Source: Silene latifolia (Eukaryota; Streptophyta; Magnoliopsida; Caryophyllales; Caryophyllaceae). From it: 64,000 bases of DNA. The notes beneath the pieces were generated by a model. It was given only the letters and a program-made list of their open reading frames with translations, was not told the origin of the DNA and ran no database searches. The stretch is from the NCBI RefSeq assembly GCF_048544455.1, contig NC_133526.1, positions 1,628,001 to 1,692,000 on the forward strand, given 5' to 3'. Every line of letters begins with the position of its first letter. Position 1 is the first letter of the stretch. The translations under genes and the position numbers were made by a program. Positions 10,611 through 22,092 of the stretch are shown here, piece after piece.

Positions 10611-12380
10611 TGTGCGTCTAAAATATGCATTGATGATCACCTTAACACACCCTTGTGTTATACACAAGTTAAACAAGAAAGTAAAGTTGGAAATGCAATA
10701 ATGATAAAAGGAGGATCGCATGCATGACATGCAAACAAAGAATATATATGTGAACATGCCAGCTTTGCTTGTTCTTTATTTATCAACCAACGTTTTCCTC
10801 CAACGTTTTCCTCCATACGTTCTAGATGTACTATATCATCTTCTTCATGTCTTATTGCATACCCATATAACAGAAAATTGTACCCTCATCAATTTCTATT
10901 GTTCTATAGGAGATGAGGCCCCTAGGGGAAAAAAGGGGGATTAGTTACATCAAACCACAAAGTCGTATTTAAGAGTTTTATAATTAAAACAGATAGTATT
11001 GTCTTAAACAAGAGTAGTTGATATATATTACTCAATGCATATTACTCGATCAATGTGATAATATGGGTGTTATCTTATTCAAGAGAAACAATTCTAAAAG
11101 TTAAATAACCAAGGATGAACTGAGTAACTAGCTAAATATAAAATGTCTTTAGGAATACAAAATTCCTCTTACGAATTTTCACAAATTTTTGCTTGAAATT
11201 GTCTTAAGTTAAGACGATAACCGCAATAGATTTCACTTATGTTAAAATGAAAATGAGTTGTAAAAGGTCTTAATAGCATAATTTGTGTACTTATTGATAA
11301 ATCTGGTAAAATTGACTCGACCTGAATGACGCGACTCGTACCCGACCCCATACCCGAACTCATGACTCGAAACTCGAATTGACTAACTCGGCCCGCAAAC
11401 TGATTATTATCTATGAATAAATCAATAATAGCCGACCCAAACCCAAAATAACCCAGCTCGACCCGAAGCTAGCAAACCCGAAATTGACCCACCCCAAACT
11501 AACCTGACCCAAACTTGACCCGATTGACCCGTTTACTAGGTCTAATTATTGATAAGTTTGGAGTACAAATGAAGGACCTGGGACCCAGTAACAAGAATTG
11601 TGGTGAGGGTTAATTGGGCTTAGGCCCATCAAATCTTTTTTACTGTCTTCTTTTTAACCTTTTGTTTGCTGGCTGTTAATACTGTTATTATTGAGTTGTT
11701 TGTTGTTGCTTCACTCACAAAACGACGTGTTTAATTAAAACCAAAAGCAAAAGCTGTGTACTCTTACACCTTTAGATGATTCAGTGACTTTGTGGGGCCT
11801 ACTTGTCATTTCTGGTCGATTAATTTACTCGAGGTAGTACTGTTCACGTGATGGGTATGGGTTAATCCTTGAACTCACGTGTCTTCCAATTTTTGTTGAT
11901 TTATTTATGACGGATATATCAATCTTAGATTTAACACCACTCGAGGATATATATAAAGATTAGTAAAAATTTGCTTCATCTATCCAACTGGGTATTGACG
12001 GGTAAACGTATTGGCATTTTGTTAATCAAAATTTGCGAAATTCATATCGAAGTTCTAGCTTATAAAGGAGACGTGGGAGCAAATGCGTGATTTCAAATTA
12101 CCCTCTGCTTCGGAAGTTTGTATGTAAAGCTTCTATATGTAACACTAATAATAACTAATTACCGTGTATCACTAAGAAATACACTCTGTGTTCCAAATAT
12201 TTATTTACTTCGGATTAAAACATCTTTAACAAAAAAACATAAAAAATAAACAAATGAATGAGATGGGACATTACTCGTATTAATAAGCTAATGAATTGGT
12301 TAGTACCCATTTATGTGAGGCCCGAAATCTGTCAAGGGGACCTTTGAAACGACTTGTAAGGAGCATATCACAAATTGTTA
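10611..12380. other. Intergenic, repeat-derived in part
   Basis: No gene supported. At 11310-11550 is a tract of ACCCGA/GACCCA words like the arms of the hAT element at 7946, probably a decayed relative. The rest is AT-rich. Confidence 0.45.
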
Positions 12381-12681
12381 TATAGGACTGTCTTATTGTA
12401 TAAGACCAACCCATAACCTAAAAGCCCAAACAAATAACTTATAACTCTATTTTTTAATCAAATAGCCAAAATCCCCAAAAAAATTAGTTAATAGACTTGT
12501 AAAAAAATATTTTATTTTGATAACCTAAAATTTTATATTAATAACTTGTATATTTAAATATGTTAGTTTTTATCATAAAATATCGTGGTGTTAAAATAAA
12601 ATTAAAATATAAATTAAATTAAAATTTATATTTGGGCTTCTTTCCTTTTGGGTCAGTCCTATGCTATAAGACGGTCCTATA
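12381..12681. mobile_element. MITE with TATAGGAC termini
   Basis: About 301 bp. The left end TATAGGACTGTCTTATTGTA pairs with the reverse complement of the right end, TATAGGACCGTCTTATAGCA. The AT-rich interior has no frame. A TA or TATA duplication could be hidden in the ends, which would make it mariner-like, but the exact border cannot be decided from one copy. Confidence 0.65.
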
Positions 12682-13976
12682 GGAGAGTTGCTGGGAGCAT
12701 ATATAAGGTTAACATAGAGAGGAAATAGGCCCATGATTTTGTCTAAGTTTGTGAAAGATCTAGTACAACAAGGGTAGCCCAACAATATAAGCCTTTTTTC
12801 AAAATGGCAAGCCGTGTTGTGTTTCAAAGAAAAACTCCATAATCGCTTTTTCTACCGCGTGTCCTAAATTCTAAAGGTATACATTAACAATCTAAATGTG
12901 GAAATATGTACAAGATATTCTGATTAGATATTCAATTATAAACTCATTTTTACCATAATTAGTGAGAATATCTTGTGAATCTTGCTTTGTGCCTTTAGGG
13001 TACACGTTAGAAAAACCGATTCATAAAGCGATACTTCTTAGAAAACCAGTTTTAGTCAAAATGAAATACATTCTTCAATGAATACTACTAATGTCGAAAA
13101 CCATTGAATGTGTTCGGATTTGAAAATATCGTGCATGACTCTGGTTGTCACGGTACGAGTGGGCAGTAATAGGCGAAACGACTAGGCCGGAACTTGGAAG
13201 CAAAGGGTTGTGCGGGCCGTGCGGCTGTGCATTAATTGGCCTTGGGCTTAGTCGTACGGACATGGAAGTAGTTTGGGTTGACTTGATTGTGACATACTCC
13301 GTAGTTGGGAATATTTAGGCAGTGTGGTCCATTGGGCTAGTTGATGGGTCATAGCAAAATAGGTGAGGCATAATTAGCTTGGTATGTAGGTTATTCGGGT
13401 GTGTTCGAGCCATGTCATTTCGAGTCAGATAATTTTCTAATCCGCTTCAAAATGTTATTCATGACCGGGTTGGTTGTTGGGTTGGGTCATTCGAAACTTT
13501 GTTTGTACCATACTTACCTGAGTAGGTCTCCTCTGAGTGACTACCTTATTGAAAGAGATGCATAATAAAGTTTTTTGGGTTTCGGGTAACTTAAACCGCT
13601 GTTTAATGAACCACGGGAATGATATTCCGACACTAGACCCTCTAAACACATACAAAATCCGGACCATTGTTTAGCGCGGTTAACCAAATCACTTATAACC
13701 GTTAGAAACGGTGCCGTTTAGGTTCGGAGTTTCGCTGCACCGAACCGTGTCCGAACCTAGTTAGATTAGTGGTTCGATAAACCGAACCTTTTTGAACATT
13801 CCTGATTAGTAATGTCGTGTTTGTTCCGTGTTTCAGGTTTTGAAAACCCGAGCCTACGTGGACACCATTTTGACAAATATTTTCAAAATCAACCCAAAAC
13901 GACAAATACTTTATTTTTGAGCATTATTTTAAAAACGGATTCTGCTTTAAATTATTTCTTGTTTATCTTCAGGTAG
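12682..13976. other. Intergenic and probable intron of the FBD relic
   Basis: Several short minus-strand frames have no recognisable content. At 13700-13800 there are opposed GGTTCG/CGAACC words of unknown origin. The part just upstream of 13977 ends in a pyrimidine-rich TTGTTTATCTTCAG, so it reads like the end of an intron of the gene relic that follows. Confidence 0.4.
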
Positions 13977-14860
13977 AGCCGCGTCCTGTAAATAACTCTT
14001 TGTGTCTAAAGCGCTTGGAGCTTCTAACTGATGTACCAACTGGCTTCGACCTTTTTACCATCACTTGTTTGTTAAATGCTTCTCCGTTCCTCGAGATATT
14101 ACATTTATAGGTTAGTATTTGGTTTCTAAACGCTGGTTTTGAAGTGAATTGTTCTCGATTGTTTGTGTTTGTCTTTGTGTTCTCGAGATGTTAAATCTCC
14201 CTTTGTGCACACACTACAAAAAGAAATAAAACAGGCGACCGATTTTGGCGACTGAAATCAGTCGCTAAAATCAATTTGGCGACTGATTTCAGTCACCAAA
14301 CGCCAGTCGCAGACTTTAGTCGCCTTTTCTAATTTTGGCGACTAATGTCGGTCGCCAAATGACTATAATAGCGACTGAAATGGTAGTCGCCAAATTGGCG
14401 ACTGATTTAAGGTAGTCGCCAAATTGGCGACTGAATTTTAGTTGCCAAAATCCCTTTTAGTCGCCAAATTTGGGTGACTAGGCCAATATCACTGAGTCAA
14501 ATTTGGCGACTGAAAGGGAATTTGGCGACTGAAATTCAGTCGCCATTTTGGCGACTACCCTAAATCAGTCGCCAATTTGGCGACTGTATTTCAGTCGCCA
14601 AAGCCACTGTATGTTTTGGTGGGTTTTTTCGTTTTCATTACTAGTCAAATATTTACAACCTGCATACAAACCGATGTTCCACAACGCCATACATCCCAAA
14701 CTTCATTACACACAACACCATACATTTCAAATTTCAACCCAACACCACACACTTTCCCAAACTTCATTTCATATATTGAAAATGAAAGTTTTACAAGCTA
14801 AGATATTCTAAAGTTCAAGTCTAAAGTTCAAGTTTTACAAGCTTACATGCTAAAATCATC

Positions 14861-15690
14861 TTACTTGGAAGCCAACACCGGCTCCACTCCCCCTTGTGGA
14901 CCATGCGGATCAAAAGGATCGTAGTAGGGTCTAGGTCCGGGGTTACAACCTTGCCACCAAGTCTCAAACATTGCCATTTTTTTCTTCATTTGGCGGAATT
15001 CTTCATCACGTTCATCACGCTCTCTTACTTGAGCTTGAAGTTGACTAATAATTCCCGGTTGATACGTGGTGCTGGGAATTGTTGAAGTCGATCTCCTACG
15101 CGTGTTCTCATAGAAAGCCGGTGTTGAACTTCCGGTACCATACATGTGCCCTTTCTTGAAGCAATTCACCAACTCAAACCATATGTCATTATCCGTTTTT
15201 TTGGATTGGCGGCTTTTTCATGTTCAAATGCATCCTACAATATTAAACAAATGGTAGTAAGTTAATATGGTAACCAGCTTATATAAGACATTTTAAAAGA
15301 GAATAAATTAACAAAAATTAAGTGTTAGGGAAAACTTACATATAATTCCTTGTCTTTTGACTTAGTCCAACTTCTAACCCTTTTGTGGTCAACCCTGGAA
15401 TGCGTGTCCAGAAACAGTTCCGGTACCATCGCAATCGGCTTTGACTTTTTCTTTCCTTTCTGAATGAAAAAAAAAAAACATACATGTTAGAAAATCAACA
15501 AAAAATCTAACATGAAATAAACATGTTGCATTGAAAACCAAAAAAAAGTGTGAAATAATAGACAAACTTACACCCAATACACGATCCCAAAACGATCGTG
15601 ATCCCCCGTAATGAGTTACATAATCAAGTACGTGTTTACTACCTAAATAACTTGAAACGTACAAAGACAGTCTCAAAATGGAGACTATTC
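14861..15690 (-). pseudogene. TnpA/Transposase_24-like gene remnant in the CACTA element
   Basis: Three exon-like pieces are visible on the minus strand. The first contains HYGGSRSFWDRVLG, ending at a GTAAGT donor near 15570. The second contains LFLDTHSRVDHKRVRSWTK and SKDKELY, ending at GTAAGT near 15340. The third, after an ATTGTAG acceptor near 15236, contains WFELVNCFKKGHMYGTGSST followed by a charged coiled-coil-like stretch (QLQAQVRERDERDEEFRQMK). This order matches the C-terminal half of plant En/Spm 'Transposase_24' proteins, which bind the subterminal repeats. A one-base shift lies early in the third piece, and the N-terminal half is missing, so the copy is broken. Confidence 0.7.
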
Positions 15691-16097
15691 AAGAATTACT
15701 CCTAATGAGTAATTCTTGAACGGGTACTAAGTCAACATCAAATCAAACTAGCACTAATTTAAAGTTTAAGATAAACAACAACACACTTGGTACTAAATTA
15801 ATTAAGTCAATCAATAGCACAATTCAACCACATAATAAATGTTTCTATCCTAAAGTCCGTAGCATAATTTGAACTAAAATTACTAAATTTAAAAGGTAAC
15901 TGGTAAGAGGAGGTTACCTAATCAAGTAAAAGCAAAAATGAAAAGAAAACAAGAAGCAACAGCTACCGCGGACGGTGGTGCTCGGCAAGAACAGACAACC
16001 CTGAAAGGAGAAAAGAAAAACAAAAAAAACAGGGTTATTCAACCTCAATTCATCAATAACATGAATTATCAAACTAAAATATCAAAATCAAGTCCTA

Positions 16098-16233
16098 AAG
16101 AAGGTTCCACTTAGCTAATAGCTAATTTCACTTAATCCAAAAGACGGTTCCACTTAGCTAATTCCATTAATGCAAAAGACGGTTTCACTTAGCTTAATAT
16201 TAATAATAATAAGACGGTTTCACTTAACTTAGT

Positions 16234-16311
<78 letters not shown>

Positions 16312-16362
16312 GACGGTTCCACTTAGCTTAATACTAATGATAATGAGACGGTTTCACTTAGT
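16098..16362. repeat. Tandem AGACGGTTCCACTTAGCT units with an (AAT)n microsatellite
   Basis: Five or six spaced copies of a unit like AGACGGTT(C/T)CACTTAGCT are separated by TAATAATA stretches. One spacer has expanded into an uninterrupted (AAT)n run of roughly 75 bp at about 16234-16310. It lies inside the CACTA element, upstream of its TnpA-like remnant. Confidence 0.85.
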
Positions 16363-17189
16363 CGTTACCCAACACCAAACACCACCCACGACCCACCCAA
16401 GGCCACCCTAGGACCCACCCCACCCACGGTCCACCACGGCCGACAACCGCCACCCAAGGCCGACCAACCCCCACCCATAACCCTAAACCTAAACACAAAC
16501 CCCTTTAATCATTACCTTTTAATTCAAACACAAATTAAACTAAATCTAACTACAAATTAATCTAATATACTAACTACAAATAAATCTAACAAACTAACCA
16601 CAAATTAATCAAACTAACTACAAATTAATCTAACAAATTAAACTAATTAAACTGAAATTAAACAAAAAAAACTAACCTAATTACAAGAGTGGAAGTGGCG
16701 GTGGAAGGGTGGTTGTGTGGTGTTGTTCGTTGCTTGTGTCGTCGCCGCTATCGTCGCTCTTCCTTTTTTTTTTCGTAAAGAGTAAAGTAGGAGAGAGGAG
16801 CGCCTGTTTCTATTAAAAATTTTGGCGACAGAAATTCATTTTGGCGAATGAATTTCAGTCGCCAAATTGGCGACTACCTCTAAATCCGTCGCCAAATGTA
16901 AAAAATCAGTCGCCACTTTTGATTCCCTTTTTAAAAAAGTCAGTCGCCAGATTAGCGACTGATTTCAGTCGCTAATCTGAAAATTAGTTGCCAATTTGGC
17001 GACTACCGCTATCAGTCGCCAAATTTCGGTCGCCTGTTTTAGTTTTTCTTGTAGTGACAAACAGTTGCGGATGCGTAACTACACCAAACAGAGTCCCCAT
17101 ATAGAATATTCAGACTGTCCGCATTTGAACTTGAAAGAAGTCAAAATTGATGGATTTATAAGATGGTGGAACGAGATGGTTTGTGTTTG

Positions 17190-17366
17190 TCGATTGTTTG
17201 TGTTTGTCTTTGTGTTCTCGAGATGTTAAATCTCCCTTTGTGCACAAACAGTTGCGGATGCGTAACTACACCAAACAGAGTCCCCATATAGAATATTCAG
17301 ACTGTTCGCATTTGAACTTGAAAGAAGTCAAAATTGATGGATTTAGAGGATGGTGGAACGAGATGG
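17190..17366 (+). repeat. 177-bp tandem duplicate with the empty CACTA site
   Basis: Matches 14155-14211 joined to 17060-17179, starting TCGATTGTTTGTG and ending GAACGAGATGG, with about three differences. The units are separated by 10 bp. The duplicate reads GTGCACAAACAG without any insertion, where the other copy holds the whole CACTA element plus a second ACA. Confidence 0.95.
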
Positions 17367-17620
17367 AGCTTGCTCGATATTTGTTGAAAAATGCAGTGGC
17401 TCTTGAGCGAACGGTCATTGTATGTCTATGTGATTGTTCCTCGAAGATAGATGGGAGTGTTTCTAGCTATTGTTCCTCAATAAGAGAAGAAATCGCTACC
17501 ACCCTACTGCGAGACATGAAAACATCTACAAAATTGGTCTTTACGACCCCAATTCCAACTAGTGTTTCGAATGGATTGGATATTTCCAATTATGGGGTGC
17601 GAGTTTTTTGTGGAGAATGA

Positions 17621-18099
17621 GCTTCTCAGTTGGTCGGTTTGTCTCTTCTTCTTGATATTCATGTTTTATGTTCGATTCTGGTTAATTTATATACGTTGTA
17701 TTGTATATTAACTGATACCCCCATACACCAACTTGTTTAGCTGGTAAAATCATTGAGACGAAGATATTTATGACCCGGAACCCGGGTTCTCAACCCATTA
17801 GCATCAAAATTGTTCATGTGGTACCATACTAATGAGCTGTGGGGGATTAGAGCTTATGAAGACAATTTGTTTCGATTAAACTTGATGAGCTCACACTTTT
17901 GTTTCTTCATTCTTTTCGGATGAAATTCTGGAAAAAAATGTTTAGCTAGAGAACCACATATAATGACGACTTGTTTGGATGTGAATCTAATGTTGATTAT
18001 CATGAACTGAGAGTCGGATTAACATAGCGCTTGTAATAATCAATAGCACATAGTCTGCGAAGTAATGAGTTGACACTGAAAACCCTTTATTTTATTTTT
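17621..18099. other. 3' flank of the FBD relic
   Basis: No gene recognised; probable former 3' UTR of the FBD gene. Confidence 0.4.
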
Positions 18100-18660
18100 T
18101 TTGACAGAAGGGCTAGGATTAATCATGACATAGCAAAAGCCGCTAGGCGATGAGCAATCCTATTTAAGCTTCTTGGACAGTGACTAATCGAGCAACAATG
18201 ACAAGAAGCAAGTAAATGAGTAATAGAGCATATGACTGGTTTGAGCTAATGTTGCACCTCCGCGCAGTCAACTAATTGAAGAGCAAGACTTAAACAATCA
18301 GTTTGAGCATTAATGTGCCAGAAACCCTGATTGGTTGCGTCCCTCAGAGCATGAAAAATGGCCGTAGCTTTAGTTTGAAGGGCAAAACCTGCCCAAAAAC
18401 GAGACTGGCCGGTGTGAATGATGGCTCCATGCGAATCCTGTAAGAGCCAACCAGCAGAAGCCCTAAAATCCGTATGCCAAGAGGCATCACACTTAAGACG
18501 AATATTGTTGGAGCACAAACAATCCCCAATGAGAAAGAAATGAGAATGATTCTTAATTGAGGTAATCTCAGTAGAAGCTGCCAAATTAAAAGTAGTAGAA
18601 GAGGAAAGATGACGTGTAGCAGCTAATGAAGAGAATACAAGTGTCAGAGAAAGCATTCGT
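18100..18660 (-). mobile_element. L1-type LINE 3' fragment with RNase H domain
   Basis: On the minus strand, IRLKCDASW starts an RNase H-like (RVT_3) domain, followed by GWLLQDSHGAIIHTG, ALRDATNQGFWHINAQTDCL and, past a stop, SLNRIAHRLAAFAM. That is the usual plant order: KCDASW, an AL.A...G....E-type segment (here degenerate), then N..AH.LA. The 3' end runs into TGTCAAAAAAAATAAAATAA, an A-rich tail. This domain is found at the end of plant L1 LINEs and in stand-alone RNase H-like genes. The A tail and missing 5' part favour a 5'-truncated LINE. An in-frame stop inside the domain shows it is dead. Confidence 0.65.
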
Positions 18661-20032
18661 ACTAAGGAAACTAATCCAATTAAGTACCCATGAATTTGTC
18701 ACTCTTAAGACGAATACCAAATAATTTGGAATTTGGCCAGGCCCGAGCCTGACCAAACCAACCAAGCATTGGCCCGTCCCAGCCTAGCCCTGTCCTCATT
18801 TAGTGTCGTGCATGGGTTGCTGGCTCATAGCCCAACCCGCCCTTGGCCCAACCCAGCCAACATCGGTTCACTCTAGTGCACAACTCTAGGTGGATAATAC
18901 TTAACCAATTTTAATTTAAAAACAGATATTTGTCTTAAGAGAAACTAAATTTATATTAAAATCCAGTTTGACACGGTCATATCCTATGGCTCCGAATAGC
19001 CTCCGATAGTCCCATGTAACTTAGGTGAACCGAAACTGACACAACCCAAAAATTAGGTGAACCGAAACCTTCCCGACCGAATGAAAGGTCAAACCGATAA
19101 CTGAAAACTACCTACTCTTTTATCCCATGGTGAGGCCAATTAGTAATCAATGAGGAGGGCTTTAAAAAGAAATGTTTATTTTCAAAAAGAAAAAGAAATC
19201 ATTGAAGGGGTACTTAAATATTACGATCTCATTCTGAAAAAAAAATAATAATAAATTATTGTAATCTCAATCCTAATTTTTCTTTTTATTTATTTTTTTA
19301 TAAAAAAAATGAAAACTCTCGCATATTCAGGTAATTTTGGCTCAAAATAGGAAAACTCTCGCATTTATTTATATGTTGGATAATTCGTAAGCGGTATGTT
19401 GAATTTGTTGTTTATTTGGTATTTTTTTTGTTGGCGCATTCGAAAACGGCCTTTTTGTGCTGCTAAGTGCTAACATAAGAGAGCAAGACAGCTTTAAATC
19501 GATCTCTTTGCTCGCTATCTGCGGGAGCTCTTGAGACATTGGGATAAAATTACCTACTTTATTATGAATTTATTTATGTATTTATTAGTGTTTATGTGAT
19601 TTGCAAATATTTTAGGAGTTTATTATGGATACAAGTTTGATTAATTGAAACATGAGTAGTTAGAGAAGTAAGTATGATCACTAGTACTTTCTCCATCTCA
19701 ATCATTTGTTTACAATGATCACTTGTACCTAATAATATTCTTGTCACGGAAGCTCTCGTTTTAAAAGAATGCATTTTAGCAACAAAATACTTATGAAATT
19801 CAAATTTAATTGTTGGAAGGTGATTATTTATGTGTTATTAACTCAATTCGCAGTACTTGACAATTTTCTTGGAAAATTTCTAGTATTATCAAGGATGTGA
19901 AATTAAACTTTTATTTTTTTGATGAAGTGATAATTAAACATTGCTTTCGTGAAGCCAACAAGGTTGCTGACTTTTGAGGTGGTTTAAAGCCGGTGACTTC
20001 AACTTACCTCACCCATTCGAAATGATGAGATA
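18661..20032. other. Intergenic, no gene seen
   Basis: Contains a CCCAACCC/GGCCC word tract at 18735-18870 of unknown origin and AT-rich DNA. No domain-bearing frame. Confidence 0.45.
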
Positions 20033-20557
20033 CTAGTTTAGCTCCCGTGCAATGTATGCATGGTATATATAGAGTTTTATTTTTTTTAGTGTATTATATT
20101 TATGAAATTTAAATTAACTAATCTTTTTTTTTATTACGTTTTTCATCGTTATGTTTTGATTTGAAAAATCAAAGTAAAAATCGTATTAATCATGAAATGA
20201 GTATTTCAATGAAAGTTTTTCCTATTACCGAGAGATTAATGGTGTTATTTTATAAAATTTTACAGATAATATATTTTTAGCCGCAATTTTTTATCATAGA
20301 AAATCAATGAATTTTTTTTCGTATGATTCTTTAGACAAAAAAAAAAAAGAATTCATTTTTATATCATAAAAAGATTGGAGATAATTTTGTGTAGAATGTA
20401 AAATACTAAATGACATAAATATATAAATCTGAAAGATTATGTGTATTATAGCCCACCATACTTATAGCATATGCTAAAAATAACTAAACTTTAATTTAGG
20501 AAATATGTTTAGGCGGGAAAATTTGGAGTTTCGCCTATTCTTTTAGTAAATAGGGGA
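20033..20557 (-). mobile_element. Short non-autonomous Helitron
   Basis: On the minus strand the element starts TCCCCTATTTACTAAAAG (right border 20557) and ends ...TTGCACGGGAGCTAAACTAG (left border 20033). Just before the end, CCATGCA and TTGCACGG can pair as a short hairpin. The flanking bases on that strand are A before TC and T after CTAG, the AT target in which Helitrons insert. It lacks inverted repeats and a target duplication, as expected. At 525 bp it has no Rep/helicase gene. Confidence 0.72.
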
Positions 20558-21231
20558 TGCTGGTCTCATTCCAGAGGATCAATCTAGTTTCCTTACATTA
20601 TCAAAATAAAATAAAAATGCTTGACTTTTTATGTAGTCAAAATTCAATCATCTTTATTTTAATTTTTTTGTCTTTGTTCCAAAAACAACGGATAAGTATT
20701 GATCTAGGATGGAGAAAAACTCATATACTTTTGCATTTATACATTTTTGTAAAATGAATTTTTTTAAAAAAATAATAGTATTAAGAATTTTAAAAAAGAA
20801 AACGTAAAAAATTATCTTATGTGTTCGTAAATATTTGTGACAAGAGAGCTGAATATTAGCCACTTTTCCACTACTCCTATGAACTTCCTAGTATTCTGTA
20901 ACAAAATATTGTATGCCTTATTAAGAAAACTAGTTCTATTACCCGTGAAATTCACGGGACTAGCTATATTGTTATGTTGGTTGTGTTTATTAATCGATGC
21001 CAATGACGCATCTAGAAACAGTAGACAGGGGATGCAAAAATTCAACAAACATAAAACATCGTTTTAGTAACGACTTTTAGATTCTGCTGCTTAATAATTT
21101 ACGAGGGTGTAAAACGATCCAAACAAACATTTTTTTGGGGGGGGAATTATTTTTTTTCTCTCCGTTATAGATGATTGACTATTTGAAAACCGTTAATAAA
21201 AAATACTAAATACAACATATATAAATTATAA
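20558..21231. other. Intergenic, no gene seen
   Basis: AT-rich. Near 20943-20960 there is a perfect hairpin CCCGTGAAATTCACGGG followed by ACTAG, which resembles another Helitron 3' end, but no matching 5' end was found. Confidence 0.45.
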
Positions 21232-22062
21232 GTGAAAATTACAACTTACCGCCATGTATTTACAGTATTTTACAATTTACCACCATGTATTTCATTTATT
21301 ACAATTTACCACCTACATTTTAGTGTATATTTCCCAACTTCCGCCATATTTCTATACCGATATCATTTAACTTAATTCCGGACTCTTTATGTGAGTAAAC
21401 AATAAAATGGCCCAACTACCCTTATACACACAATATTATACACATCAATAATATCGTGGCTTTTCACACTTCGATTTCAACATATTTCCAATAAGAAGAT
21501 ACTTTGTGTATGATGCGGGTGGTGATGGCGATTATGGGTGTTAAAAGGGGTTTTCGGTAGTAGAAGGCTGTCTTTTGATGCCCAGATCGAGGTGATTTCG
21601 AGTGTACGTGGGTCTCCGATGACGAGGGGTTGAGCGGTGAAATAATTTTCGAGTGTCTTTTGGTGGGATTGGAATTATTGGAATGAAATGGATTGACATT
21701 GGCATTGAGAGTAGTGCGGCGTTTGGAGGTGGTCGTCCACGGTTTTATGGTGGTCATAGTGGTAGAAGGCATTGAGGGTAGTGGTTGATAATTAATTGAG
21801 AGGTGGTGACAGATGAGGGGATGACTGTTATTTTGCGGGATTATGGTGGGAAATGTTGAGGAAATATAACAAGGGTAGTTTGGTCATTTGTTAGTTAATT
21901 CACTTAAAAGAGTCGGGAATAAAGTTAATTAACATCGACACATATATATGGTGAGAGTTGGGAATATACTATAAAATGTAGGTGGTAAGTTATAATAAAC
22001 GAAATACATGGTGATAACTTGTAAAATACGATAAATGTATGGTGGTAAGTTGTAATTCACAC
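21232..22062. mobile_element. Mutator-like element with ~115-bp terminal inverted repeats
   Basis: Left arm GTGAAAATTACAACTTACCG pairs with the reverse complement of the right arm, GTGTGAATTACAACTTACCA. Similarity continues through ACCACCATGTATTTC and TACCACCTACATTTTA to CCCAACT. Flanks give a 9-bp duplication with one mismatch (AAATTATAA at 21223-21231, AAATTTTAA at 22063-22071), the Mutator signature. The interior has a minus-strand 102-codon frame (21464-21772) without a known domain and no MURA transposase. Confidence 0.8.
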
Positions 22063-22092
22063 AAATTTTAATTTTGTAACCACTATATTTAA

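Larger units (their letters stand above)
14212..17056. mobile_element. Non-autonomous CACTA element, 2,845 bp
   Basis: The left end is CACTACAAAAAGAAATAAAA. The right end, reverse-complemented, is CACTACAAGAAAAACTAAAA, and both continue into CAGGCGACCGA. The 3-bp duplication ACA lies at 14209-14211 and 17057-17059. Both ends carry arrays of GGCGACTGAAAT/AGTCGCCAAA words in both orientations (about 14230-14600 and 16820-17040), the usual subterminal binding repeats. Inside are remnants of a minus-strand TnpA-like gene but no TNP2 transposase, so it needs help in trans. The unoccupied site survives in the neighbouring duplicate, which proves the borders. Confidence 0.96.
13977..17620 (+). pseudogene. 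Relic of an F-box/FBD/LRR gene, split by a CACTA element
   Basis: The first preserved piece, after a TTATCTTCAG acceptor, reads NNSLCLKRLELL then DLFTITCLLNASPFLEILHL (13985-14107): the end of the leucine-rich part typical of plant FBD proteins. The second piece (17060-17620) reads KQLRMRNYTKQSPHIEY, LNLKEVKIDGF, then ELARYLLKNAVALERTVI, the hallmark of the FBD domain. Between them lies a 2.8-kb transposon, and the FBD start is present twice because of a 177-bp tandem duplication. No F-box was found upstream. In the family, FBD proteins act as SCF ubiquitin-ligase adaptors. The internal stop, the duplication and the insertion make this a broken gene, though its last exon stays open to 17620. 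Confidence 0.8.

Noticed and set aside
16234-16310. CRISPR-like or satellite array
   Set aside because: It is a plain (AAT)n microsatellite within a CACTA element.
20943-20964. Second Helitron 3' end (CCCGTGAAATTCACGGGACTAG)
   Set aside because: Good hairpin, but the next base is C where T is expected and no 5' partner was found.
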